DNA of 64,000 bases from positions 813,048-877,047 of the forward strand of contig NZ_VTOL01000001.1 of the NCBI RefSeq assembly GCF_009801115.1, read 5' to 3'. This document shows, piece by piece, positions 7,352 through 15,873 of the stretch (positions are counted from its first letter, which is position 1; each line of letters begins with the position of its first letter). The position numbers and the translations under genes are program-made. A model generated the notes under the pieces. It was not told the DNA's origin. It did not search any database and was given only the letters and a program-made list of their open reading frames with translations. This DNA comes from Dyadobacter sp. 3J3 (lineage in GTDB: Bacteria > Bacteroidota > Bacteroidia > Cytophagales > Spirosomataceae).

Positions 7352-9628
7352 TTAGATTAAAACAGGACATCGAGTCCCGCTCCTGCCCTTTTTTCCAGGC
7401 ATTTTTACTTTCTGAGATTTGTATTTAGGCCTTTTACCTTTCACCATATCCTTGTGCTTTGGATAAGGCAAAAATTTAAAATCGTATTCCGGTATAAAGT
7501 AATCCTCCTTATACTCAGCCACAGGTAGTGGCATATAATGTCTTCCTTTGAATGCCAGCGTATCGTACTCATAATCGTAAAGATAAATGGTCACGAATCC
7601 GTCTCGACTATATTTTATACCAATGTCGGCGAATGGACCATCATCACCCGCAGAAGCTACCAGTTTCATCATTTCTTTTTGTTTCCCTTTTACAAGTACA
7701 TTCATATTGTACTGAAAAACCCGGTGAAGAGAATCAATCTGTATCGCGACGCCAAGATAGTATTTGGCATCCTTCATTTTCTGCTGCCCGGCATACATAA
7801 CAGCCGTATTATTCAACGCACTTTTGTCCTGATAGGTCTGATAACTCAGAGACGCTTCGTCATATTTCTGCCAGTATTTATAAACATTCCCTTGATTAAC
7901 ATTATAAAACTTTCTGGCAGGGGCAACGTCCATGGCCGTTTTGAAATCCTGAAAAGAATTTTCATAACGCACATTTGCATCTTCAATCTGGCGACGCTGC
8001 TCATGACGATTTCCCAGGTAAGCCTGCACAATCCCACGGTTGTTATACAAATACGGTAGCTCCGGATTTTCCTTAATCAGACTGTCAAATAACACCATCG
8101 ATTTGTCAAGCTGATCATTTTCGAGCAAGGTTACTCCCCAGCCATTTTGTGCTTTTATATTTTCACGGTTTAGAGAAATGGCTTTTTTAAATACGTTATA
8201 TCCCTTTTTAAACATGTCAAAATGTAAAAGAAGGTTTCCGTAATTGCTCCACATCCGGTCGTAAGTCTGTTCGTAATTAAGTGCTTTGCTCAAAAATTGG
8301 CCTGCTTCCGAATATCTTTTCTGGTCAATCATGATACTGCTCATACCGGCCAAAGCCTCGTAACGCGCACCATCCAAACGAATTGCGGTTGCAAAATCTT
8401 CCTGAGCCTCCTTTGATTTTTTCAAGTAATAGTTTGTAAATCCGCGGGTAACAAACAAATCAGCATAAAATTTATTTTCCGGATCCATGATCGATTCGGC
8501 TTTTTTGAAATCCGCCAGCGTAAGTTCAAACTGTTTCATTCCATAATGCGCAACCGCCCTTCCCAGATAGGCGGGCAGATAGGCAGTATCCTTTTTTATT
8601 GCCCGGTCGAAAGAATTATAGGCTGATGGATAATCGTGGTTGGATAAATGCGTGTTACCAATTCCGGAAAGTAAAGCGGGTGTTTCCCTTTTCAGCGTGG
8701 ATGCCAACCGATAATATTGCTGTGCTTCTCTGATCTGGTTCAGTCCGTAAAAAGCATGGGCAATTCCCAGATAGGCATCGCCGCGGAACATTTTGTCATC
8801 ACTTTCAAGATATTTTTCAAAAACGGCTTTTGCGTTTCCAAACTGGTTAATAGAAAGCAAAGCGTTAGCATAACGAATCTGTGCTTTGGCATGTTTTCGT
8901 GCCACTTTTTCAAAATCCTTAACTGCTTTTTTCTGATTTCCGGTATGCATCAAAATATCACCGCGCTGCAAACGATACGCCATGATCTCATCTTTCTGAC
9001 GAATAGCGTTTGAAAATTCATCTGTAGCCTCTGGAAGTAGATCTGTTTTTTTGTACAACAGCCCAACATTATAGCTCCATTTTCCTTCGGAATTCTTTTG
9101 CTGGTTTCCCTGGGCAAAACTTAATCCTTCCGAAAATTTTTTCTCTTTTCCATACGCTACGATGGAGTTTACAACACTGTAAGAATGGTTGGAAACATTG
9201 GAAAAATCATCCCGGGCTGCCTGAAATTTACGACTAAGAAGATTGAACAAACCTCTGTTGTACTGCAACTGAGCCTCCTGATCTGACACATCAAGAGATT
9301 CCAAAATATGCAGTGCCTTTTGATAACTTCCCGATAACGCAAGGACAACAGCCTCGTTGTTCAAACGCTGAACTGAATCGGAAGGCATAAAAGACTGTTT
9401 ATCGTATTTTAAAAATTCAGTTTGAAGTTCCCGGAGTTGGTACTGATACTCAGGAGTTTTTAGTAAGGCAGGATTATTTTCTTCGAATGACCTATTGAAA
9501 ATAACCAGCATATCTTTCAGAAGTCGCTGGCAGGCACTAAAATCCTGCGCTGATGCCGGCTGTTTTACACATACCAAAAACATCACCGACATAATGATCA
9601 AGAACGACTGAATGACTTTCCTTCTCAT
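7352..9628 (-). CDS. Large secreted tetratricopeptide-repeat protein
   Basis: This 758-residue protein has a Sec signal peptide (basic MRRK, hydrophobic core, cleavage likely after ASA before QDFS). Most of the chain, ~30-650, is a run of TPR-like helical hairpins (for example AYRLQRGDILMHTGNQKKAV and LPAYLGRAVAHYGMKQFELT), about 14-15 repeats by eye. A C-terminal segment of ~110 residues is non-TPR and ends in a very basic tail (KRPKYKSQKVKMPGKKGRSG). It probably acts as a periplasmic scaffold, but no partner can be named. It is flanked by unrelated genes and seems monocistronic. Confidence 0.85.
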   Translation of the reverse strand: MRRKVIQSFLIIMSVMFLVCVKQPASAQDFSACQRLLKDMLVIFNRSFEENNPALLKTPEYQYQLRELQTEFLKYDKQSFMPSDSVQRLNNEAVVLALSGSYQKALHILESLDVSDQEAQLQYNRGLFNLLSRKFQAARDDFSNVSNHSYSVVNSIVAYGKEKKFSEGLSFAQGNQQKNSEGKWSYNVGLLYKKTDLLPEATDEFSNAIRQKDEIMAYRLQRGDILMHTGNQKKAVKDFEKVARKHAKAQIRYANALLSINQFGNAKAVFEKYLESDDKMFRGDAYLGIAHAFYGLNQIREAQQYYRLASTLKRETPALLSGIGNTHLSNHDYPSAYNSFDRAIKKDTAYLPAYLGRAVAHYGMKQFELTLADFKKAESIMDPENKFYADLFVTRGFTNYYLKKSKEAQEDFATAIRLDGARYEALAGMSSIMIDQKRYSEAGQFLSKALNYEQTYDRMWSNYGNLLLHFDMFKKGYNVFKKAISLNRENIKAQNGWGVTLLENDQLDKSMVLFDSLIKENPELPYLYNNRGIVQAYLGNRHEQRRQIEDANVRYENSFQDFKTAMDVAPARKFYNVNQGNVYKYWQKYDEASLSYQTYQDKSALNNTAVMYAGQQKMKDAKYYLGVAIQIDSLHRVFQYNMNVLVKGKQKEMMKLVASAGDDGPFADIGIKYSRDGFVTIYLYDYEYDTLAFKGRHYMPLPVAEYKEDYFIPEYDFKFLPYPKHKDMVKGKRPKYKSQKVKMPGKKGRSGTRCPVLI

Positions 9629-9754
9629 GAACCATAGGCTAGCGCAATTACTAACGTACTATAAATGAACTACATTATCAAAAATTACTTAGTGACCGTG
9701 TCATTATAGTTCTTTAGTATCATTTTTTCTTACAATAAACTTATTCAGAATATT

Positions 9755-10480
9755 TTACAACTTTTTCAACTTAATGTTGCGGTACCAAACCGTACTCCCC
9801 CAATCCTGCAAACCGATCCTTCCTGTAAAAGATCCTTTTGCAATAGGTGCTGCTTTGAGCCCGCTGCCTGCGATCCGCTGTTTCCAGTCTGCTCCGGCCA
9901 GGTCATGTTCCTGAACCATGAATCCGTTCTGGTATACAGTAAGTTTGTTTTGTTTGATAATAAAATGGATCTGATTCCACTCACCTTCCGGATTTCCTTC
10001 TCTCAAACGCGCATTGGCAACACTGAAAAAATCGCTGGCGCGATGCGTATTTTCTTTGGCGCCTTCATAAATTTTATCATCAATGACCTGAAGTTCGAGG
10101 CCCGTATCGTGCATGTTTTTGTATTGTGGCGCTTCCTTTACAAAAAAGAAAATACCACTATTGGCATATTTACTAACTTTCCATTCCACCTTAAACTCAA
10201 AATCTCCGTTTATAGCTTCATCGATAACGATATCACCACCGCCTTTTGCTTTATTTCCGGCACGTTCCGGCACATTCAATTTAATGGCTCCTTGCTCAAT
10301 AATCCATGCCGGACCAACCTCTTTTGCGCCATAGGAATGCCAGCCTTTATAATCTTTGCCATCGAAAAGCAATTTCCAGCCTTCCTTTTTTTCCTGTGCC
10401 GAAAGTGTATTTAAACTTTGAGAATTAACCTGAAAACTAAATAAAAGAAGAAAATAGAAGAGATGAGGAAATTTGCGCAT
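9755..10480 (-). CDS. DUF1080 (3-keto-disaccharide hydrolase-like) secreted protein
   Basis: The 241-residue protein has a signal peptide (MRKFPHLFYFLLLFSFQVNS) followed by one DUF1080 domain, a concanavalin-like beta-sandwich family. It opens with GWKLLFDGKDYKGWHSYG and contains the family hallmarks NSGIFFFV, GLELQVIDD and GRIGLQDWG. Members are often exported in Bacteroidota, and some act on 3-keto-glycosides; activity here is inference. The start is fixed: an in-frame TGA lies nine bases upstream and the signal peptide begins at this ATG. The ATG directly abuts a perfect 26-bp inverted repeat. The gene follows the GH65 phosphorylase on the same strand, which hints at a role in sugar use. 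Confidence 0.9.
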   Translation of the reverse strand: MRKFPHLFYFLLLFSFQVNSQSLNTLSAQEKKEGWKLLFDGKDYKGWHSYGAKEVGPAWIIEQGAIKLNVPERAGNKAKGGGDIVIDEAINGDFEFKVEWKVSKYANSGIFFFVKEAPQYKNMHDTGLELQVIDDKIYEGAKENTHRASDFFSVANARLREGNPEGEWNQIHFIIKQNKLTVYQNGFMVQEHDLAGADWKQRIAGSGLKAAPIAKGSFTGRIGLQDWGSTVWYRNIKLKKL

Positions 10481-10546
10481 GATAAATCAGTATTTTATTG
10501 ATCCGGTGAATACAAGTTCGCCGGATCAATAAAATACTGATTTATC
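10481..10546. repeat. Perfect 26-bp inverted repeat between GH65 and DUF1080 genes
   Basis: The arms 10481-10506 and 10521-10546 are exact reverse complements around a 14-base spacer; a T-G wobble and three further pairs extend the stem to a loop of about 6 bases. It begins 9 bases beyond the GH65 stop codon and ends flush against the DUF1080 start codon. It could be a terminator or attenuator for GH65, an RNase-stable processing site, or a structure occluding translation of the DUF1080 gene. There is no long T-run after it, which argues against a standard intrinsic terminator. Confidence 0.9.
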
Positions 10547-10555
10547 TAAAATAAA

Positions 10556-12865
10556 TTATTTTTTCTCTGTTGTATTGGCAGCAACTGTAAGCGGCTCGCC
10601 CTTTATCAAAATGGTAACATCATGGTCTGAAATATTTTCAACAGCCACGCATTCCTGAGTCACCTCAATGCGAAGCAAAGCACCCCGGAATCCGATCCTG
10701 AAAGAATAGGAATTCCATTGTTCCGGAATGTACGGATTCAGCGTAAGTACTCCATCTTTTATCCGCTGACCTGCAAAGCCTTTTACAACACTCATCCAGG
10801 TACCTGCCATGGAAGTGATGTGCAATCCGTCTTCAGTATCGTTATTATAATCGTCCAGATCAAGCCGGGAGGTCCTAACATACATTTCGTATGCCTTTTC
10901 TTTCAAACCAATTTTGGCGGCAAGAATAGAATGTACACAAGGCGACAGTGAGGATTCGTGAACCGTCATAGGCTCGTAAAACTCGAAATTCCGTTTGATT
11001 TCCTCAACAGAAAAGTCATCTTCAAACAAATACAAACCTTGCAGAACATCCGCCTGTTTGATAAAACAAGACCTCAAAATTCTGTCCCACGACCATTTCT
11101 GGTTGATCGGGCGATGCTCTGTGATATCATCTACTGTCAATATTTCCTTATCAAGAAATCCCTGCTGCTGCAAGTGAACCTGTCTTTCCTGATCGTAAGG
11201 GAAATGCATGTTGTCAATAATATTTTTCCAATCTGCCATTTCACCATTAAGGTTAAAATGCGTTTGGAAAATAATTTCGTTTAACCGTTCTGAACCCCAT
11301 ATTTTACTGATCACTTCCAGTGTATACCGCAGCGTCCAGCAAGCGATATAATTGGTATACCAGTTGTTATTGACGTTATTTTCATACTCGTTCGGCCCGG
11401 TTACACCCAGCATCACGAATTGTTTTTTCTCGGCAGACCAGGTAATCCGCTGTTTCCAAAATCTCGAAATTCCGATTAATACTTCAAGTCCGTATAGCGA
11501 CAGATACGTTTCATCACCGGTATATCTTGTATAATCATAAATCGCAAAAGCAATGGCACCGTTCCGGTGAATTTCCTCAAACGTGATTTCCCATTCATTA
11601 TGGCATTCCTCGCCATTCATGGTCACCATCGGGTAAAGTGCCGCACCGCCGCTAAATCCTAGTTTTTCCGCATTTTCAATTGCTTTTTGCAAATGTTTAT
11701 GACGATAAACCAGCAGATTTCTGGCAACTTTTTCGTCTGCCGTTGAAAGATAGAATGGAATACAGTAAGCCTCGGTATCCCAATAGGTACTGCCGCCATA
11801 TTTTTCACCAGTAAATCCTTTCGGCCCGATATTCAGGCGCTCATCTTCCCCGGTGTAGGTCTGGTTTAAATGGAAAATATTAAAGCGGATTCCCTGCTGG
11901 GCGGCAATATCACCTTCAATGGTAATGTCATTTTTCTCCCATTTGGCAGCCCAGGCCTGCACATGTTCTGCATATAATTGTGCAAACCCTTTTTCCGAGA
12001 TGCGTTTTATGTATGTCTTAGCCTCAGGAATCAGCTGATCTCTGTCATAATTGGTTGACGATAAATTAACCGCGTATTTATAAATCGTCAGTTCGTCTCC
12101 TTCTTTCACTTCCAGATGCACAACACCGGCCACGTACTTTTCACGGCGTGCTGGTAAAGATTGATAATCCGTTTTCAACCCATTGATTTTCAAATCAAAA
12201 GCCATCCCGGTCGCTACCTGAAATTGCTCAACACCATATGGATTTTCTTTCGTTTCCAAAACCAGGTAACCTTCGGAAAAACTGGTTTCCTTATGGATCT
12301 CATTCCAGAAGGTTTCATCATAATTAGAATCCCGGTTGCTGATATTCCCATCCAGATACGGTGTAATGGTAAAAGTATCGGTAAAATCCAGCGGCGTAAC
12401 AGCGTACTGAATCGCTCCGGATTCATCGTCTGCCATACTGCAAAACCTTTTTGAATAAATCTTCAACCGTCTGCCACTGGCAAGCTGAACCGTCGTGACA
12501 CGTTCGAGTGTTCCTTCCTGCATATTGAGCTCGCGACGAAAATCTTCCACCTGACACGTATTCAGATCCAGGGTTTCCTCTCCTATTTTTATATCAATTC
12601 CCGTCCAGTTGCAGGCATTCAGTACTTTTGCAAAATAATTTGGATAACCATTTTTCCACCAGCCAACACGTGTTTTATCCGGAAAATAAACACCTGCGAC
12701 GTAATTTCCCAGCAACGTTTTTCCGGTATATTGTTCTTCAAAATTCCCGCGCTGACCCATCCGGCCGTTGCCGAGGCTCATCAGACTTTCTGTAATTTCA
12801 TTGTTGGCAGCGTGGAAACCGTCTTCCACAATGCTCCATTCCTCGTGTGTTATGTAGTTCTTCAT
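10556..12865 (-). CDS. Glycoside hydrolase family 65 phosphorylase (maltose/trehalose/kojibiose-type)
   Basis: At 769 residues it has the typical GH65 length and order: N-terminal beta-sandwich (MSLGNGRMGQRG near the start), a helical (alpha/alpha)6 barrel from ~320, and a small C-terminal beta domain. The general acid is expected at Glu493 in GVTGPNEYENNVNNNWYTN. A phosphate-loop-like VHESSLSPCVHS follows late in the barrel. There is no signal peptide, so it is cytosolic. By family it phosphorolyses an alpha-glucoside to beta-glucose-1-phosphate plus glucose (or another acceptor). The next upstream gene encodes beta-phosphoglucomutase, which uses that product, so an inverting maltose- or trehalose-type phosphorylase is likely. 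The exact disaccharide cannot be read from sequence. Confidence 0.93.
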   Translation of the reverse strand: MKNYITHEEWSIVEDGFHAANNEITESLMSLGNGRMGQRGNFEEQYTGKTLLGNYVAGVYFPDKTRVGWWKNGYPNYFAKVLNACNWTGIDIKIGEETLDLNTCQVEDFRRELNMQEGTLERVTTVQLASGRRLKIYSKRFCSMADDESGAIQYAVTPLDFTDTFTITPYLDGNISNRDSNYDETFWNEIHKETSFSEGYLVLETKENPYGVEQFQVATGMAFDLKINGLKTDYQSLPARREKYVAGVVHLEVKEGDELTIYKYAVNLSSTNYDRDQLIPEAKTYIKRISEKGFAQLYAEHVQAWAAKWEKNDITIEGDIAAQQGIRFNIFHLNQTYTGEDERLNIGPKGFTGEKYGGSTYWDTEAYCIPFYLSTADEKVARNLLVYRHKHLQKAIENAEKLGFSGGAALYPMVTMNGEECHNEWEITFEEIHRNGAIAFAIYDYTRYTGDETYLSLYGLEVLIGISRFWKQRITWSAEKKQFVMLGVTGPNEYENNVNNNWYTNYIACWTLRYTLEVISKIWGSERLNEIIFQTHFNLNGEMADWKNIIDNMHFPYDQERQVHLQQQGFLDKEILTVDDITEHRPINQKWSWDRILRSCFIKQADVLQGLYLFEDDFSVEEIKRNFEFYEPMTVHESSLSPCVHSILAAKIGLKEKAYEMYVRTSRLDLDDYNNDTEDGLHITSMAGTWMSVVKGFAGQRIKDGVLTLNPYIPEQWNSYSFRIGFRGALLRIEVTQECVAVENISDHDVTILIKGEPLTVAANTTEKK

Positions 12866-12929
12866 TGATTCTGGCTATTGGCTTTTAGCTTTTAGCGGTT
12901 AATTTTAGCAGTTCGAATTCTGGTTGCTA

Positions 12930-13586
12930 TTATTTTAATTTTTCGAAAAGATCTTTTACAGTGACACCATCAAAACCGGGCATCACATAATCCGCTTCCG
13001 TCAAAACTGAGGCCTGCCCAATACCAACCCCGATCATCCCACCCGCTTTTGCAGCCTGTATGCCAGCCACGGCATCTTCAAACACAATGCAATGTTCCGG
13101 TAAAACTGACAAATCTTCGGCACCCATTAAAAAAACCTGAGGATCAGGTTTTCCTTTTGTGGCGCGGTTTCCGTCTACTATGGTATCAAAATAGGCAAGC
13201 ATGTCCAGATTTGTGAGAATGGTTTTTGCATTCTTACTGGCCGATCCCAAACCTGTTTTTATCGAATCTGCTTTTAATTCATCCAAAAAATCACGCACCC
13301 CCGGAAGTGCATCATCTGGCGTAATTTGTTTGCAAAATTCCAGATACTTAACATTTTTCTCAGCAGCATATTTCAATTTCTCCTCTTCGCTTAATTTTAC
13401 CTTGCCAATTCCAAGCACGATTTCCAGCGATTCCATACGGCTGATCCCCTTTAATAATTCATTTTGTTCCAGTGTTAAATCAAATCCAAGCTGGTTAGCA
13501 AGCTGGCGCCAGGCCAGGTAATGGTATTTGGCAGTATCTACGATCACTCCATCCAGATCAAAAAGGCAAGCTTGAACAGTCGGCAT
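12930..13586 (-). CDS. pgmB: Beta-phosphoglucomutase
   Basis: This is a HAD-superfamily protein of 218 residues with nucleophile Asp10 and acid/base Asp12 in the motif FDLDGVIVDT, followed by the helical cap. Later come GSASKNAK (phosphate-binding Ser), GKPDPQVF (Lys) and VFEDAVAGIQAA (metal-binding acids). The cap segment YHYLAWRQLA is typical of beta-PGM rather than phosphoglycolate phosphatase. It converts beta-glucose-1-phosphate to glucose-6-phosphate through beta-glucose-1,6-bisphosphate. It lies 64 bp upstream of the GH65 phosphorylase on the same strand, the standard pairing for phosphorolytic alpha-glucoside use. Confidence 0.93.
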   Translation of the reverse strand: MPTVQACLFDLDGVIVDTAKYHYLAWRQLANQLGFDLTLEQNELLKGISRMESLEIVLGIGKVKLSEEEKLKYAAEKNVKYLEFCKQITPDDALPGVRDFLDELKADSIKTGLGSASKNAKTILTNLDMLAYFDTIVDGNRATKGKPDPQVFLMGAEDLSVLPEHCIVFEDAVAGIQAAKAGGMIGVGIGQASVLTEADYVMPGFDGVTVKDLFEKLK

Positions 13587-13773
13587 ATCATTTCAAAATT
13601 TAATATCTTGCAAAATAGTAAAAAGAGCATTTTCGCTCACGTAGTCAAACGTTATTTAAAAAAAGTAATTCTATAATCCGTAATAAACCTGAAATTAGCC
13701 TAACTAATTTTATCAATTAAATAAAGATTTCTTTTTATTTCAAACAAATAACACGCCCGGTGCCTGTTATTTG

Positions 13774-13781
13774 TATTTTTG
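13774..13781 (+). promoter_or_regulatory. Candidate Bacteroidota -7 promoter element for the GH13 gene
   Basis: tatttttg matches the TAnnTTTG consensus exactly and ends 22 bases before the ATG at 13804. It overlaps a possible upstream TTG start at 13771, which argues for the ATG as the true start. No clear TTTG -33 box is seen. Confidence 0.45.
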
Positions 13782-13803
13782 TTCTAATACACCGAAACCT
13801 GCT

Positions 13804-15546
13804 ATGCCTGCGATCAACCAAGATAAACATATCTTTTATCAGATTTTTACACGATTATTTGATAATCAAAATACAACAAACAAAATATATGGGACAATCT
13901 CGGAAAATGGGTCCGGGAAATTTAATGATATCACGGCAACTGCGCTTGAATCGATTAAAAAATTCGGGATAACGCATGTCTGGTATACCGGAATAATCGA
14001 ACACGCAACGCTGACTGATTATTCCGAATTTGGAATAAAAACAGATCATCCGCTGATTGTTAAAGGAATGGCGGGTTCACCTTATGCCGTAAAAGATTAT
14101 TATGATGTGGATCCGGACCTTGCAGTTGACGTAAAAAACCGGATGCAGGAATTTGAAGATCTGGTAAAAAGAACGCATCATTCCGACTTAAAAGTCATTA
14201 TTGATTTTGTCCCCAACCACGTTTCCCGTCAATACCATTCAGACACGGCCCGGTCATCAGGAATCAAAGATTTTGGAGAAGATGATGATACTTCGGTAAG
14301 CTTTAATCCAAATAATAATTTTTATTACATTCCAAACCAGGATTTCATTGTTCCGGAAGGCCACAAACCGCAGGTTAATGTGACCTCTCCCTATTCGGAA
14401 AGACCAGCAAAAGCGACAGGAAACGATGTTTTCCAGGCACAACCAAGCCAGTACGACTGGTATGAAACAATAAAATTGAATTATGGTGTAGATTACCTGG
14501 ACGGGCACAGAACCTATTTTGATCCGATCCCGTCGACCTGGTTGAAAATGCGGGATATTCTTATTTTCTGGGCTGCAAAAGGGGTTGATGGATTTCGTTG
14601 CGATATGGCAGAAATGGTACCTGTTGAGTTCTGGGGCTGGGTGATTCCGGAAATCAAAAAGATCAATCCTGAGATTATTTTCATCGCCGAAATTTATAAT
14701 CCAGCCCAATATCACAGTTACCTGAAAACCGGCCAGTTCACGTATTTGTATGATAAAGTTGGCTTATATAATTCCCTTCGCAGATTAATGGAAGGCGGCG
14801 GAACTGTGGAAGATATCACAAAATTGTGGCAGCAAGAGTCAGGCGATATTTCTGAAAATATGCTCCGATTTTTGGAAAACCATGATGAACAACGTATTGC
14901 ATCGAAATATTTTGCCAACGATCCATGGATAGCGGTACCTGCCATGACGCTCAGCGCTACCTTGCACACAGGCCCTTTGATGCTTTATTTCGGACAGGAA
15001 TTGGGCGTGAACCCAACTGAATCCGAAGGTTTTCAGGGAGAGGATGGACGTACGACTATTTTTGACTATTGGAGTATTCCCGAAATTCAGGAATTTGCAA
15101 ACGGGGGAAAATTTGACGGCGCATTATTGGGAAATGATCAGAAAAGACTGCGTGCTTTTTATGAAAATCTGAATAAGTTCGTCACCAAAAATGAAGCGGT
15201 TTATGCAGGAAGTTTTTATGATCTTCAATACGTAAATATTGACGGACAAAGCCCGGATTATGACAAAACACGTATTTACAGCTATTTACGTTACACCGAC
15301 AAGCAGAAACTGTTGTTTATTTACAATTTTGATAAAGAAAAAACCTATCATACTAACGTCCGTATCCCTCAGGATGCGTGGACGGATACTTTGAAATTAA
15401 AATCTACAGGATCTTATATTTTGAAACAGGTTTTCCCATTGCTGATCTTAACTCCAAATATTAAACCATCCGAAATAACTTCTACCGGAATTGCCATCAC
15501 ACTTCCGCCAGTTTCGGTTTATGTTTACGAAATTGTTGAAAATTAG
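13804..15546 (+). CDS. GH13 alpha-amylase-family enzyme, cytosolic
   Basis: This 580-residue (beta/alpha)8-barrel enzyme has the GH13 conserved regions: DFVPNH, GVDGFRCDMAEMVP with nucleophile Asp267, FIAEIYNP with acid/base Glu296, and FLENHDEQRIAS with transition-state Asp361. A C-terminal beta domain follows from about 500. There is no signal peptide, so it works on imported or stored alpha-glucans. The start is the ATG giving MPAINQDKHIFYQ; a TTG 11 codons upstream overlaps a promoter-like element. It is divergent from pgmB-GH65 across a 217-bp gap, consistent with one intracellular maltodextrin or glycogen module. Hydrolase versus transferase activity cannot be decided from these motifs. 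Confidence 0.92.
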   Translation: MPAINQDKHIFYQIFTRLFDNQNTTNKIYGTISENGSGKFNDITATALESIKKFGITHVWYTGIIEHATLTDYSEFGIKTDHPLIVKGMAGSPYAVKDYYDVDPDLAVDVKNRMQEFEDLVKRTHHSDLKVIIDFVPNHVSRQYHSDTARSSGIKDFGEDDDTSVSFNPNNNFYYIPNQDFIVPEGHKPQVNVTSPYSERPAKATGNDVFQAQPSQYDWYETIKLNYGVDYLDGHRTYFDPIPSTWLKMRDILIFWAAKGVDGFRCDMAEMVPVEFWGWVIPEIKKINPEIIFIAEIYNPAQYHSYLKTGQFTYLYDKVGLYNSLRRLMEGGGTVEDITKLWQQESGDISENMLRFLENHDEQRIASKYFANDPWIAVPAMTLSATLHTGPLMLYFGQELGVNPTESEGFQGEDGRTTIFDYWSIPEIQEFANGGKFDGALLGNDQKRLRAFYENLNKFVTKNEAVYAGSFYDLQYVNIDGQSPDYDKTRIYSYLRYTDKQKLLFIYNFDKEKTYHTNVRIPQDAWTDTLKLKSTGSYILKQVFPLLILTPNIKPSEITSTGIAITLPPVSVYVYEIVEN

Positions 15547-15562
15547 TATGCTTAACAATACT

Positions 15563-15628
15563 GGAAATTGGCCTTTATTCTTTCTTCTAAACACAAAAGA
15601 AAGAATAAAATTACCAAGCCAATTTTCC
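15563..15628 (+). terminator. Nested hairpin downstream of the GH13 gene
   Basis: Inner 13-base arms tttattctttctt / aagaaagaataaa (15574-15586 and 15597-15609) pair perfectly. Outer arms ggaaattggc and gccaattttcc add a second stem. It lies 17 bases after the GH13 stop and probably terminates it. The rest of the 327-bp gap to the next gene shows no gene or clear promoter. Confidence 0.6.
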
Positions 15629-15873
15629 TGTATTATAAAAAAAATAAACTTTAAATATCCCAACACATCCTTGCACTATTGGGGCAAAAGTCCTATTTGG
15701 GTCAAAAAGAAGTATTAGATTTACGTTAATGGCATAGCATTTATTGATTCGTGCCGGTAACGAAACTGATATTTATTGAAAATCAGATCATTTTATTTTT
15801 TATCAATATCCCGAATATACGGATCGGACGAAATATTTTTTATCCGGTATAAACGCTTAAATTCTTCTACCTT

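Noticed and set aside
7538..8059. 173-codon frame antisense to the TPR protein gene
   Set aside because: Shadow of the TPR coding frame; no domain and no start context.
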